64,000 bases of DNA from Streptomyces ruber (lineage in GTDB: Bacteria > Actinomycetota > Actinomycetes > Streptomycetales > Streptomycetaceae), in contig NZ_BMQK01000002.1 in NCBI RefSeq assembly GCF_014648075.1, positions 682,001-746,000 of the forward strand, written 5' to 3'. Both the position numbers and the translations under genes were made by a program. The notes below the pieces were generated by a model that had not been told where the DNA came from, ran no database searches, and saw only the letters and a list, made by a program, of their open reading frames with translations. Positions 1 through 8,800 of the stretch are shown one piece after another. Within the stretch, counting starts at the first letter, position 1. Each line of letters starts with the position of its first letter.

Positions 1-804
1 GCTCAGTTCACGGTCGATCTGGCGGCCGACCGCCTCGCGTCCGCGGTCGTCGGGCGCCTCGTCGTAGCGCGTCATCAGCTCGTGGAGGGTCCGGTCGAAG
101 ACCGGGTCCGTGGACGGGCCGGCCGGCGGCCACACGGCGGGGTCCTCCGCATCCCGCGCCGCCTGCGCACCGTCGCTGCCCTCCGGCGGATCGATCCAGG
201 CGAGCAGGGAGGCGAGGTGGGAGTCCTCGGAAGGGCTCTGGCCCGTGGCCCAGTGCGCGGCGAGCAGCCGGGTCATCGCGAGAAGCACACTGGAGTTCGG
301 GAACTCGGCCAGCTCCGCGCACCAGGTCAGCCACTTGCCGAGGGCAGGCACGGACGGGTCGACCGCGTACGGCCCCTCGGTGGCGCGCAGCCTGGTCAGT
401 CGGCCGAGCAGGCGTACGTACGCAATGCCCTCGCCGTTCGGCACGAGGAGCTGCGGGGCCCGCTGGAAGCGCAGGCGTTCCTCCTTCTCCTTGCCGCGGC
501 CGATGGTGTAGGGCTCTGTCTCCGTCCGGCACCCGTCGATGTACGCGAGGAGGAGTGCGGCGAGCCGCTCGGCGAACCGGAAGCGTTCAGCGCGGTTGCG
601 CGGCTGGCGAACGGTGAGGAGGGTCGGGTGGTCGGGGTCCGTACCCGCCAGTGCGGCGAGGGGCGCGCACGCCTCGCCGGCGAGGGTGAGCGGCACCAGG
701 ACGAACGGCTTCTCGTCCAGGTGCTGGTGGCGGACGGTCGTCAGCGGTTCGGCACGGCCGGTGCGGGACGCCGTGAGCGTCGCGACGGTGGACAGGACGC
801 TCAT
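1..804 (-). CDS. Unknown protein, C-terminus outside window
   Basis: I translated this frame by hand; it stays open from an ATG at 804 to the window edge, giving at least 268 residues. It starts MSVLSTVATLTASRTGRAEP. The visible part looks soluble and mixed alpha/beta, with several Trp-rich helical stretches, no signal peptide and no membrane segment. I recognise no family. Its ATG overlaps the stop of the upstream Cas4-like gene in a TCAT (ATGA on the coding strand) junction, so the two are probably translated together. That coupling, and its position in the leftward arm of a pPIWI-RE locus, suggest it is a working partner of the degenerate Cas4-like protein, possibly the N-terminus of a larger enzyme. 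This is inference from position only. Confidence 0.7.
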   Translation of the reverse strand, partial: MSVLSTVATLTASRTGRAEPLTTVRHQHLDEKPFVLVPLTLAGEACAPLAALAGTDPDHPTLLTVRQPRNRAERFRFAERLAALLLAYIDGCRTETEPYTIGRGKEKEERLRFQRAPQLLVPNGEGIAYVRLLGRLTRLRATEGPYAVDPSVPALGKWLTWCAELAEFPNSSVLLAMTRLLAAHWATGQSPSEDSHLASLLAWIDPPEGSDGAQAARDAEDPAVWPPAGPSTDPVFDRTLHELMTRYDEAPDDRGREAVGRQIDRELS

Positions 805-1919
805 GCGGCCCCCCGGCGGAGTCGGCGCAGCCGGGCGGCGGCGCGCAGCAGCTCGGTGGCTTCCGCCTCGGCCTCTCCCGGGGCGGTGACGCCGTCCAGG
901 TAGTCGAGCGCGATGCGGGTGGAGTCGATGCCCGGCAGGTCGTTGCGCACGCCGCTGCCCAGGCGGGCCGGCGAGGCACACCCGTCGGCCTGGTCGCGGC
1001 AGTAGCGCGCCATCTCGCAGAAGGACAGGCAGGATGGCGTGTAGGAGGCGTCCAACGCCTCTATGGAGGAGGAGAGCTCGTCCGTGCTTCGGGTCGGGTC
1101 CAGGGTGGCCGTCTCGGGGAGCCGGGCCGCGAGGTCCTCGGCGCGCCGCAGCCGCGAGAGCTGGAACTGAAGGGCGTCGAGTTCCTGCCGGAGGTCGATC
1201 AGGCTGCCGTAGGGGCGGTTGGAGAAGTCCTTGGGGCAGACGAGCAGGAACTCGTGCGAGATCTGCTCGGTGGGCAGGCCGGCGGTCTCGAAGACGCTGC
1301 GCAGGGCGAGGACGTACACCGCGGCCTGCTTGGCCGCCTCCGCGACGGCGGTCGGATTGGCCTGGCCGTCGATCGCCGCGAACGAGCGGATCAGGACGAC
1401 GTAGAACTTCCCCCCGATGCGGTGGGTGAGCGCGTCCGGTTCCAGGTACGCCGTCTGGCCGGCGACTTCGAGGGTGAGCACCGGGCGGTCGAGAATGAGC
1501 CGTACGTCCTGGCCGGAGGCCACGTGCGCGATGAGGCGGCGGGTCTCCCGCTCGCGCATGTGCAGGGCCGTGTTGCCCCCCACCTCGTTGAGGTCGGTGA
1601 CATGGGCCTCTGCCACGGGGACGGAGAGCTGCTCGCGCAGGAGCCGGATGAGCTCGGCGTACCCGCCCCATTTCACGAGGCCGTGGAATGCCTGTTCGCG
1701 GGCGAGGGCGAAGGGCGACTGGCCGAAGCGCGGCTCGTATCCGACCTGCTGGGCGAGGAGTGCCTTGTCCACCCCGGCGGCGTCGAGGACGGCGCGGCGG
1801 GTGCAGGCGGGATTGGCGGTCAGGGCGGTGATCTTGCGGGCGGTGTACGGCTGAGGGGGCTGCGGTCCACGCAGCCGCGCGAGTCGGCCGTCGGGGGGTC
1901 CGGACTGCTGCGAGGGCAT
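801..1919 (-). CDS. Degenerate Cas4/RecB-like PD-(D/E)XK protein with Fe-S-type cysteines
   Basis: A 372-aa protein laid out like a Cas4/RecB-family nuclease. There is an early Cys (C39, NPACTRR), an RxxxFH-like helix (residues 74-80), an Asp in LEPDAL (D162), a beta-strand FYVVLIRSF (172-180), a KQAAVYVLAL helix (198-207) and a C-terminal cysteine group C297, C301, C307 and C314. In active members the strand ends in E-x-K; here that position reads L-I-R, so the catalytic pair appears to be lost while the cluster cysteines remain. I infer a structural or nucleic-acid-binding role rather than cleavage. The ATG at 1919 has no convincing Shine-Dalgarno sequence; the frame is open further upstream, so the start is uncertain. 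The stop overlaps the next gene by 4 bp. Confidence 0.7.
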   Translation of the reverse strand: MPSQQSGPPDGRLARLRGPQPPQPYTARKITALTANPACTRRAVLDAAGVDKALLAQQVGYEPRFGQSPFALAREQAFHGLVKWGGYAELIRLLREQLSVPVAEAHVTDLNEVGGNTALHMRERETRRLIAHVASGQDVRLILDRPVLTLEVAGQTAYLEPDALTHRIGGKFYVVLIRSFAAIDGQANPTAVAEAAKQAAVYVLALRSVFETAGLPTEQISHEFLLVCPKDFSNRPYGSLIDLRQELDALQFQLSRLRRAEDLAARLPETATLDPTRSTDELSSSIEALDASYTPSCLSFCEMARYCRDQADGCASPARLGSGVRNDLPGIDSTRIALDYLDGVTAPGEAEAEATELLRAAARLRRLRRGAA

Positions 1920-1993
1920 CGTCTCTGTTTCGGGAACGTCTTCGGGAGCTGATCGGCGTGCGAGGCGTCTGACGTCAGCGCCGTCGAAAAGGG

Positions 1994-2869
1994 TCAGGGC
2001 AGGGTTCCACCCGCGTTGCGCAGGGCGTCGCGCATGGGTGCCGCACCGAACAGTTGCTGTATGTCCGCGAGTTGGGCCCGGGCGCGCTGTGCGGCCGCTT
2101 GCCGCTGCTGGTCGTCCTCCTGCCGGTGGACGGCCGCTTCGGCGTGGGCGGCGGCGATCACGCGGGCGGGGTCGGCTTCCGGGGCCGCGGCGTCGTAGGC
2201 ACCGGGGATCGTGAGGGCGAACCGGCGCAGCAGCCGCCAGGCGGCGTCCGGGGCCGGATGCCCCGCGGCGGTGAGCCGCTGGATCTGCTCGGCGGTTCCC
2301 ACCGCATGGGTGAGGAAGTCGGCGCGCGGGCTGAGCGGGCCGATGATCCGCCGTTCCACGGGCCAGGTGGACAGGGCCAGTAGTCCCCGTGCGGGGACGA
2401 GGCGGTCGTGAGTCAGCGCCGCGCAGATGTAGTACGGGCGGGCATAGCCCTGTGCCGTGAAGGAGCGCTCCTCGTCGCGGCGGAGGGACGCGAGTTTGGT
2501 GGCGACCAGTGGCTCGGTAAAGAACGCCTCGTACGTGGACGAGATGAGTTTCGGGGAGGCAGGGGCGCCCAGCAGGGTGAGTGCCTGGTGGACCTGCTCG
2601 CGGATCGGGATGGAGCCGTGCGTCGGGCGCTCCTTGCGGCGCGGAGCGTCTGTGGTCGCCGACGCCTGCGGGACCGGAGGCTCGGGCAGGAGCGCCTCGC
2701 TGTCCGGGCCGGCCTCGGACTCGAGGGCATGTTCCCACGCTGCCTCGGCCTCGCGCAGTGCGCGACGGATGCGCGTGGTTTCGGCCTTGTCCCGTGCGCG
2801 CACAGCACCGCGCAACTCGGTGCGCAGGTGGGACAGGCGCTGCTCGAGTTCCTCCAGTGATGCCGCCAT
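1994..2869 (-). CDS. Coiled-coil/winged-helix-like putative regulator
   Basis: A 291-aa protein with three parts. Residues 1-50 are a highly charged heptad-like helix (LEELEQRL...LRTELRGAV). About 90-165 resembles a winged helix (IREQVHQALTLLGAPASPKLISSTY..., then LRRDEERSF and RPYYICAAL). The C-terminal third is helical, with an Ala/Gln/Arg-rich coiled stretch. There is no signal peptide or catalytic motif. It is the first gene of the leftward arm and diverges from the Cas4-like nuclease gene, so autoregulation of the shared control region is plausible. It could instead be a structural DNA-binding subunit of the system. The ATG at 2869 lies where transcription would begin from the promoter at 2876-2904, suggesting a leaderless mRNA. 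Confidence 0.6.
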   Translation of the reverse strand: MAASLEELEQRLSHLRTELRGAVRARDKAETTRIRRALREAEAAWEHALESEAGPDSEALLPEPPVPQASATTDAPRRKERPTHGSIPIREQVHQALTLLGAPASPKLISSTYEAFFTEPLVATKLASLRRDEERSFTAQGYARPYYICAALTHDRLVPARGLLALSTWPVERRIIGPLSPRADFLTHAVGTAEQIQRLTAAGHPAPDAAWRLLRRFALTIPGAYDAAAPEADPARVIAAAHAEAAVHRQEDDQQRQAAAQRARAQLADIQQLFGAAPMRDALRNAGGTLP

Positions 2870-2875
2870 GTGGGC

Positions 2876-2904
2876 AGCTTAGCGCAGGAGCCAACCTGTG
2901 CCAA
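2876..2904 (-). promoter_or_regulatory. Predicted leaderless promoter of the winged-helix gene
   Basis: On the minus strand TTGGCA (2904-2899), a 17-nt spacer and TAAGCT (2881-2876) form a good sigma-70-type promoter. The start ATG at 2869 is 7 nt downstream of the -10 box and no ribosome binding site is present, so the transcript should begin at or next to the ATG. Seen in sequence; promoter activity is inferred. Confidence 0.5.
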
Positions 2905-2924
2905 GAAATTCCAATGAATTCCAA
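2905..2924. repeat. Tandem AATTCCAA repeats in the divergent control region
   Basis: Two adjacent 10-bp units, GAAATTCCAA (2905-2914) and TGAATTCCAA (2915-2924), share AATTCCAA. They lie directly upstream of the -35 box of the leftward promoter and about 80 bp before the rightward ATG at 3005. The patch is strikingly AT-rich for this genome. It is a plausible operator, perhaps for the winged-helix protein. A TACGGT (2934-2939) could be the -10 box of the rightward operon, but no good -35 box accompanies it. Confidence 0.4.
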
Positions 2925-3004
2925 AGTTTCTGCTACGGTCGAATACGGCGGCGCACCCAGCCGGTGCGGAAGGGTGCCGTCTGCTCCGAGACAAGGGGGA
3001 GGCA

Positions 3005-4645
3005 ATGAGCCACGACACGACGGCATGGCGCAAGCCGCACTGGCTGACCGGGAACGACGGCCTCGTTCGCGTGGGGCCCGGTACGGGCGGGAGCGAGGAG
3101 CACACCTGCCCCTCGCACGCCGCCGCCAAAGCCCGGCCCGGTCTCTGGCCGGCCCGGCGTCTCCGGCTCCCGAAGCCGGAGCTCGAGACGTTCACCCTCG
3201 GGCCGGTGATGGACGCCGTCGACCGGGTCGAGTTCCACGGTGAGACATCCGACCAGGCCCTGGCGGTGCTGCGTTCCCGCACTCCCGCCCTGCACCCCGG
3301 TCACCTGACGTATGCCGAACATGCCCTTCGTACGTACGTGAGAGCGTGCGCCGACGACAAGGCGCAGCGGCTCCGGCCGGTCCGCCCGTACTGGGTGGCC
3401 CAGCGGGAGAACGGCAAGGTCTGGGAGATGTACGCCTGGTGGCGCAGGTACGAGTCGGCCGGCGGACGACTGCGCGAGTATCGACGGCTGCGGCACGGCG
3501 AGGCCAAGGACTCCGAGCCCGGCGAGATCGCCATCGCCGTGTACGTGGCCGTTCACGGGCGCCAGGCGGCCTGGCCTGAGAAGTGGGCGCGCACGTTCCG
3601 GCCGTACGGTCCCACCGTCCGGCCCGAGCGGGTACGCGTCGTCGAAGTCGGGCTCGCCGACGGACGGCCGCGCGTGCAGTTCGACGGGACGGCCGAGGAG
3701 GCCGAGGCGTACTACGCCGAGCACGGGCACGCGTATGTGACCCGTGTCGTGGCGGGCGGCAGGCCGGTACCCGGCTCGTCCTGCGTCGACTGCAAGCAGT
3801 TCACGGGCTGCGAGGCCGTGCCGCGCAGGCCAGGCATCCTCGGACTCTCCTCGCGGGTGGCACCGCTGAGGAAGGTGTCGGTCAGCGATCTGCGCTATCA
3901 CGCGGCCTGCCCCGCACAGGGATTCCTCCGTGCCCTGCACCTGCCCGAGTCCGACGAGTACGGCAGTGCGGCCAGGCTCGGCCAGGCGGTGCACGGCTGG
4001 ATCGAGAAGCTGCACCGGCGCCCGGGACGGCCGCCGTGCGCGGCCGGCGACATGCCCCCGGAGGGCGAGAACTGGACAGAGGGACGCTGGCGGGTCTCCG
4101 ACGAGGACGCCGCGACCGGTCGGGACATGCTGCTCCACCACGTCGACGCCTGCCCCTTCCGGGACGCCGCCCTCATCCAGCGGGTCGAGCCCGAGGCCCT
4201 CCGAGTCGTCCACGACACCGCGGCGCAGGCCGTCGTCATCGCCAAACCCGACCTTCTCTACCAGGAGGACGATTCGTGGGTATGGCGGGAGCTCAAGACG
4301 ACACGGAGACGGCGTCATCGCCAGGCGGACCTTCTTGAGACCTACCCCCAAATCGCCCTGGCCGTCACGCTCCTGGCGCAAGGAGCGCTGGGAGGCGAGC
4401 CGGACGGCTCGCGCGTCGAGGTGGAGATCCTCCGGCCGGACGGTTCCGATCTGCACATGATCGACCCGACGGACCCGGGCCGGCAGCGGAAGGCGCTGTC
4501 GGTACTGCAGCGATACGCCGGTCCGTGGCGGGAGGACGAGACATGGGACGCCCGGCCCGGACCGCACTGTCAGTTCTGTCCGGTATCACGGTGGTGCCCG
4601 AGCGCCGCGCCCGACGGCGCCGTCACGGGAGAGGGGGAAACGTGA
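3005..4645 (+). CDS. Cas4/RecB-like PD-(D/E)XK nuclease with Fe-S cluster
   Basis: A 546-aa protein whose C-terminal half (about 290-532) has every expected element of a Cas4/AddB-type Fe-S nuclease. These are C302 (YHAACPAQ), H330 (GQAVHGW), D416 (KPDLLY), E429 and K431 (WRELKTT), Q449 (YPQIALA) and the terminal cysteines C522, C525 and C531 (HCQFCPVSRWC). The known family activity is single-strand DNA exonuclease/endonuclease cleavage. The N-terminal half is unfamiliar but holds a second Cys group, C260-C263-C269. GGGGGAGG at 2995-3002 serves the ATG. Its stop overlaps the GTG of the next gene, so it is cotranslated with the pPIWI-RE module. It keeps the catalytic residues missing from the Cas4-like protein across the divergent promoter, suggesting an active/inactive pair. 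Confidence 0.8.
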   Translation: MSHDTTAWRKPHWLTGNDGLVRVGPGTGGSEEHTCPSHAAAKARPGLWPARRLRLPKPELETFTLGPVMDAVDRVEFHGETSDQALAVLRSRTPALHPGHLTYAEHALRTYVRACADDKAQRLRPVRPYWVAQRENGKVWEMYAWWRRYESAGGRLREYRRLRHGEAKDSEPGEIAIAVYVAVHGRQAAWPEKWARTFRPYGPTVRPERVRVVEVGLADGRPRVQFDGTAEEAEAYYAEHGHAYVTRVVAGGRPVPGSSCVDCKQFTGCEAVPRRPGILGLSSRVAPLRKVSVSDLRYHAACPAQGFLRALHLPESDEYGSAARLGQAVHGWIEKLHRRPGRPPCAAGDMPPEGENWTEGRWRVSDEDAATGRDMLLHHVDACPFRDAALIQRVEPEALRVVHDTAAQAVVIAKPDLLYQEDDSWVWRELKTTRRRRHRQADLLETYPQIALAVTLLAQGALGGEPDGSRVEVEILRPDGSDLHMIDPTDPGRQRKALSVLQRYAGPWREDETWDARPGPHCQFCPVSRWCPSAAPDGAVTGEGET

Positions 4646-5817
4646 CCACGACCGACATGAGGGATGCACGGTCCGAGGACGCCGTCGGCACGGACGAGGG
4701 GCTGCTTCGCCAGATCGCCAGTGCACTGGCGTGCCTGTCCCGGCAGAGGACCGTGCCCAACCCGGTCTACCCGGCGAAGGTGCAGAACGCGTACAACCGA
4801 CTCGTCCTGCACTGCCTGCGCCGGGGCGAGGAACCGCCGGGCAGCGTGCCGCAGATGGTGCGCTGGGCCTGCGAACGACCCCTGGCCGAGTGGCCGCTGG
4901 AACTGTCACCCGACAACTTCCCCGGAGCGGCCCTGCTCGTCGATCCGGAGACCCGGCTGCCGCACCAGTTGTGCCTGGAGTGGGAGGTGAATGCGGCCGA
5001 CCCGGCCGCCGAACTCTTCGAGAACGAGCGCATCCGGGAAGCACTCGCCGTGTGCCGCGCGGCCAAGAACCCGCAGGCGTACACCGCGTTCCGGACCCTG
5101 CTCACCTCCAGGCCCGTGCTGACCGGCGCCGAGCTGGCGCTGCTCGGCGGCGATCCGGATTGCGGCATGCTGCTGCACGACGTGATCAAGCGTTGCTACG
5201 AGCCCGTACCCGCCTCCTACCTGCGGCGCGGCACGTACCGGCAGTGCGCTCGCTGCCGCTGTCTGATGGTGCCGCTGCTGCACGGTGGCCACCGGTGCGA
5301 ACTGGACCGGTGCCGCCGCGACGGCACCACGGACGAAGGCACGCCGCTCCGTGCCGACAAAGGCGGGATCTTCCAGCTCAGCCGCCCCCTGCGGATGTTC
5401 GTCACCAGTCCCGGGCTCGCGGAGACCGATCTGCAAGCCGCCCTGGAGAAGAAGTTCGGGATCACCGCCGAGATGTGGCCCCACTACGACGCGTACGACC
5501 TGCGCGTCCCTCTGCCGGGGGGACGGCATTGGGCGGTGGATGTCAAGGACCGGGTGAACCCCGTTCTCCTGGCGCGATCCCTCACACCGTTCAGGAACGA
5601 GCCGCCGTACGACCAGGCGTTTCTCGTCGTGCCCCGCTACCGCTTCCGCGACAACGAGGCGTATGGGCGGCAGTTCCGCCGCAACCTGCCGGAGGACCTG
5701 GCCGACCGGGTCACCCTCCTGGACGACCAGGCCTTCCTGCGGCTGGTCGCCGATGCAATCACCACCTCGTGCGACAAGGCGGGAGACCCGCGTACCGAAG
5801 GAGGACGTCATGCGTGA
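4642..5817 (+). CDS. pPIWI-RE-associated restriction-endonuclease-fold protein
   Basis: A 391-aa protein starting at a GTG that overlaps the preceding stop. The N-terminal 190 residues are helical and probably form the family-specific accessory domain of pPIWI-RE islands. A zinc-ribbon-like segment follows (C202, C205, C219, C224). The C-terminal domain (about 245-375) looks like a PD-(D/E)XK fold: an acidic residue in the first helix (E261), YDLRVPL with D286, then VDVKD with D300 and K302. Known pPIWI-RE loci encode such a REase beside the PIWI protein and a helicase, which is exactly the order here. Cleavage of DNA or of an RNA/DNA hybrid is inferred. The start of the helicase gene (5810) overlaps its 3' end. 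Confidence 0.8.
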   Translation: MTTTDMRDARSEDAVGTDEGLLRQIASALACLSRQRTVPNPVYPAKVQNAYNRLVLHCLRRGEEPPGSVPQMVRWACERPLAEWPLELSPDNFPGAALLVDPETRLPHQLCLEWEVNAADPAAELFENERIREALAVCRAAKNPQAYTAFRTLLTSRPVLTGAELALLGGDPDCGMLLHDVIKRCYEPVPASYLRRGTYRQCARCRCLMVPLLHGGHRCELDRCRRDGTTDEGTPLRADKGGIFQLSRPLRMFVTSPGLAETDLQAALEKKFGITAEMWPHYDAYDLRVPLPGGRHWAVDVKDRVNPVLLARSLTPFRNEPPYDQAFLVVPRYRFRDNEAYGRQFRRNLPEDLADRVTLLDDQAFLRLVADAITTSCDKAGDPRTEGGRHA

Positions 5818-8800
5818 CCGCAGCGGATGGCACCGGCGCTGCTCACCGCAGCAGCTCACCGAGGTATGGCCGGCCGATCTCGGCACCTTTCGCCCCGGTG
5901 ACCTTCTCGACGTCGAACTGGGCCTGTATCTCCTGCAGGATGTGACGCCCACCCGCACCGCCACCGACGTCTGGCCGCTGCTGGGTGGTTACCCGTACAG
6001 CGAGGTGTTCGGAGACGTCCGCACCGACGATCAGCGGCTGCGCGTTCTGCGCGCCCGCCACTACCTGTGGGACATGCGGCGACGGCACGCCTGGACGGAG
6101 GCGCTGGCTGACTATCTGAAGGTCCCCCAGCACCTGCGCGGATACGACGTCGACGGACCCGGCTCCGTGCCGCGTCGTCGCGAGCCGTCGCGTGCCGTAC
6201 GCCGTTTCGAGATCTTCGAAGAACTGCTCAGCACCCCTCCGCGGTTCGCGACACGGTCCCTTCCGTTCGCTGAGGAGGGAGAGCACACCTTCCGGGTGCA
6301 GGACCGTACCCACTCCGTGGTGTTCGACGAGGAACTGCTGACGGACACCTTGCCGCGTGCCCACGCGCTCGATGCACCACCGGCCGGGCACGGCGAGCCC
6401 GTCGACGTTACCTGGGAAGAGCTCGAAAAGGCCGCCGACGAGATGGACACCGTCGAGGCGACGGCGCCGGAGGGGCCGCGCAACGGCTGGGCCGGGCGGC
6501 TCCGGCGGGTGAAACTGCTCGTGCGTGACACGGAACTCGGCCGCTTCACCGAACAGGGACGGCTGAGGATCGACCGGCTGCTGCACCTCGTGGGGATGGT
6601 GGGAGCCGGCAAGTCCACCCTCCGGGACATCCTGACCTACCACCTCGTGACCCGGACGCCCCGCCGGGTCACCATCGTCGTCGGTGACGTGGCCGAGACG
6701 CTCGCCGTGGTGGAGCAGTTCAACCGGCTCGGTGTACGGGCGGCACCGATCCTCGGGCACTCCACCCGGGAGCGCAACATCAACCGGCTGCACCGCCGCA
6801 CCGCCACGGCCGGCGCCGCCACCATGCTCGGGCACGACCACGCCGGCTTCGCCTACCTCAGCAGCGCCTGCCCCGTCGACGTGCTGCGCGGCCTGGAAGC
6901 CCGCCGCCCGCTCGGCGTCCGTGAAGCACCGTGCATCACGCTGTACACCGTCCCCGAGCAGGAAGCCACGGATGGCGATGCCCTCCTCGACGACGAGAAC
7001 AGCACGCAGCAAGGTGCACGAGGCCCGAAGCCGCAGCGGAGACTGTGCCCATTGTGGAATCGCTGCCCGCGTCATCGCGGGGCTCGCGACCTGGTCGACG
7101 CACAGGTGTGGGTCGCCACCCCGGCCGGGCTGGTGCACAGCTCCGTCCCGCTGCACCAGCACCAGGAACAGCTGCGGTATCTCGAACTCGCTTGCCGGCT
7201 CAGCGACCTGATCATCGTCGACGAGGCGGACCGGGTCCAGATGCAGCTCGACACGGCCTTCGCCCCGGCCAGTACTCTCGTGGGCAAGGCCCCGAACTCC
7301 TGGTTCGACGAGGTCGCCGTCCACAAGTTCCAGCAGATGGCCCGGGACGGACGGCTGCAGCTCTCCGCTCGTGATGTCGACGACTGGACCAACGCCGTCA
7401 ACACGGTCAGCGCCGCGACCGACCGCCTCTTCGCTCTGCTCGTCAAGGACGACAATCTCAGGCGATGGATCAGCGTCGACTACTTCAGCGCCTTCACCCT
7501 CCACAACCTGCTGCTGGACAGCTGGTTCCCGGGGCGGAAGGAGGGCGAACGCCCGCCTGCGGCGGCCCGGGCGCTGGACGGTGCGCTCGGCCGGTTCCGC
7601 GACGACCCGCTGCACGAGCAGCAGAGCACGGGAGACAAGGACGAAGAGACAGCCTTGGTGAACACCTTCGTTCACCTCACCCTGGAGCTCCTGCACGCTC
7701 CCCAGGGAGCACGGACGCGTGAGAGGCTGCGCGACACGCTCACTGTCATCGTCGGAAACGACAGTACGGTGCTCGCGGACGCTGACCTCCAGGCCCGCCG
7801 CTTCGAGTTCACCCTGCTCCTTTCCGCCCTGCACAGCCGTCTCGACTTCATGACCACGCTGTGGCCGCGCGTCGAGGCCGCCCTCAATCTCGAGAGCGCC
7901 TCGAACGTGCTCTCCCGCAGGCCACCGAAGGACTACGAGGCGGTCATCCCCGAGTCGCCCATGGGCAACGTGCTCGGCTTCCAGTTCCGTCACGACGACC
8001 GTGAGCGCGATGGTGACCGCAGCGGTGAGCTCCGTTTCTTCCATTGCAACGGTGTGGGCCGCGAACTGCTCATGCGACTCGGTGACCTGTGCGCCGTGGA
8101 CGGCCGTCCGGGCCCGCACGTTCTGCTCATGTCCGCAACGAGCTGGGCGGGCACCTCGAGCAGGTACCACGTGCACGCCGAGGTCGGTGCTGTTCTGCGG
8201 CCTCATGACGAGGAAGTCGAAGCCGTCCTGGGAAGCGAGTTCCGCAAGGAGTTCCTGTACTGGCCCGGGAACGACCGGCCCAAGCCGCTGCGCCTGTCCG
8301 GCTGCGATCCCGAGGAGCGGCCACAGGCCCTTCTCCACATGCTGCACCAGCTCGCGGTGCCCGACCGGAGCCTGCCCGACGCCGAGAGCATGCTGGACAC
8401 CGAGCTGAAGGAGATCGACGATCCGGACCGCCGCCGCATCCTGCTGCTCGTCGGCAGCTACGACGAGGCACGCCGGGCCGCCGAGTACCTCAACCAGATC
8501 CCTGAGTGGAACGGCCGCGTCACCCGACTCGTGTCCGACGACGCGGACTCCGACACCGCTTGGACCCGGCTGCCGGAGGACTCCGCCGCACGAACGCTGC
8601 CGCGCGGTGACGTGAGGGCCTTTCCCTCGGTCGGCGGCGACATTCTCGTCGCTCCGCTGCTCGCCGTGGAGCGGGGACACAACATCGTGTTGCGTGGTGG
8701 TAAGGCGGCCATCGGCACGGTTTACTTCCTGGCACGCCCACACCCTCGGCCCGACGACATCTCACTCGCCATTCAGTCCATCAACGACTGGGCCGTACGC

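Noticed and set aside
801..3026. A 741-codon open frame on the minus strand
   Set aside because: Only the part from 1919 down reads as a protein family. The upstream part is antisense/out-of-frame to the winged-helix gene at 1994-2869 and is Arg/Pro/Gly-rich.
5843..8743. A 966-codon open frame on the minus strand
   Set aside because: It lies opposite the helicase gene, whose motifs are complete. High GC routinely leaves the complementary frame open.
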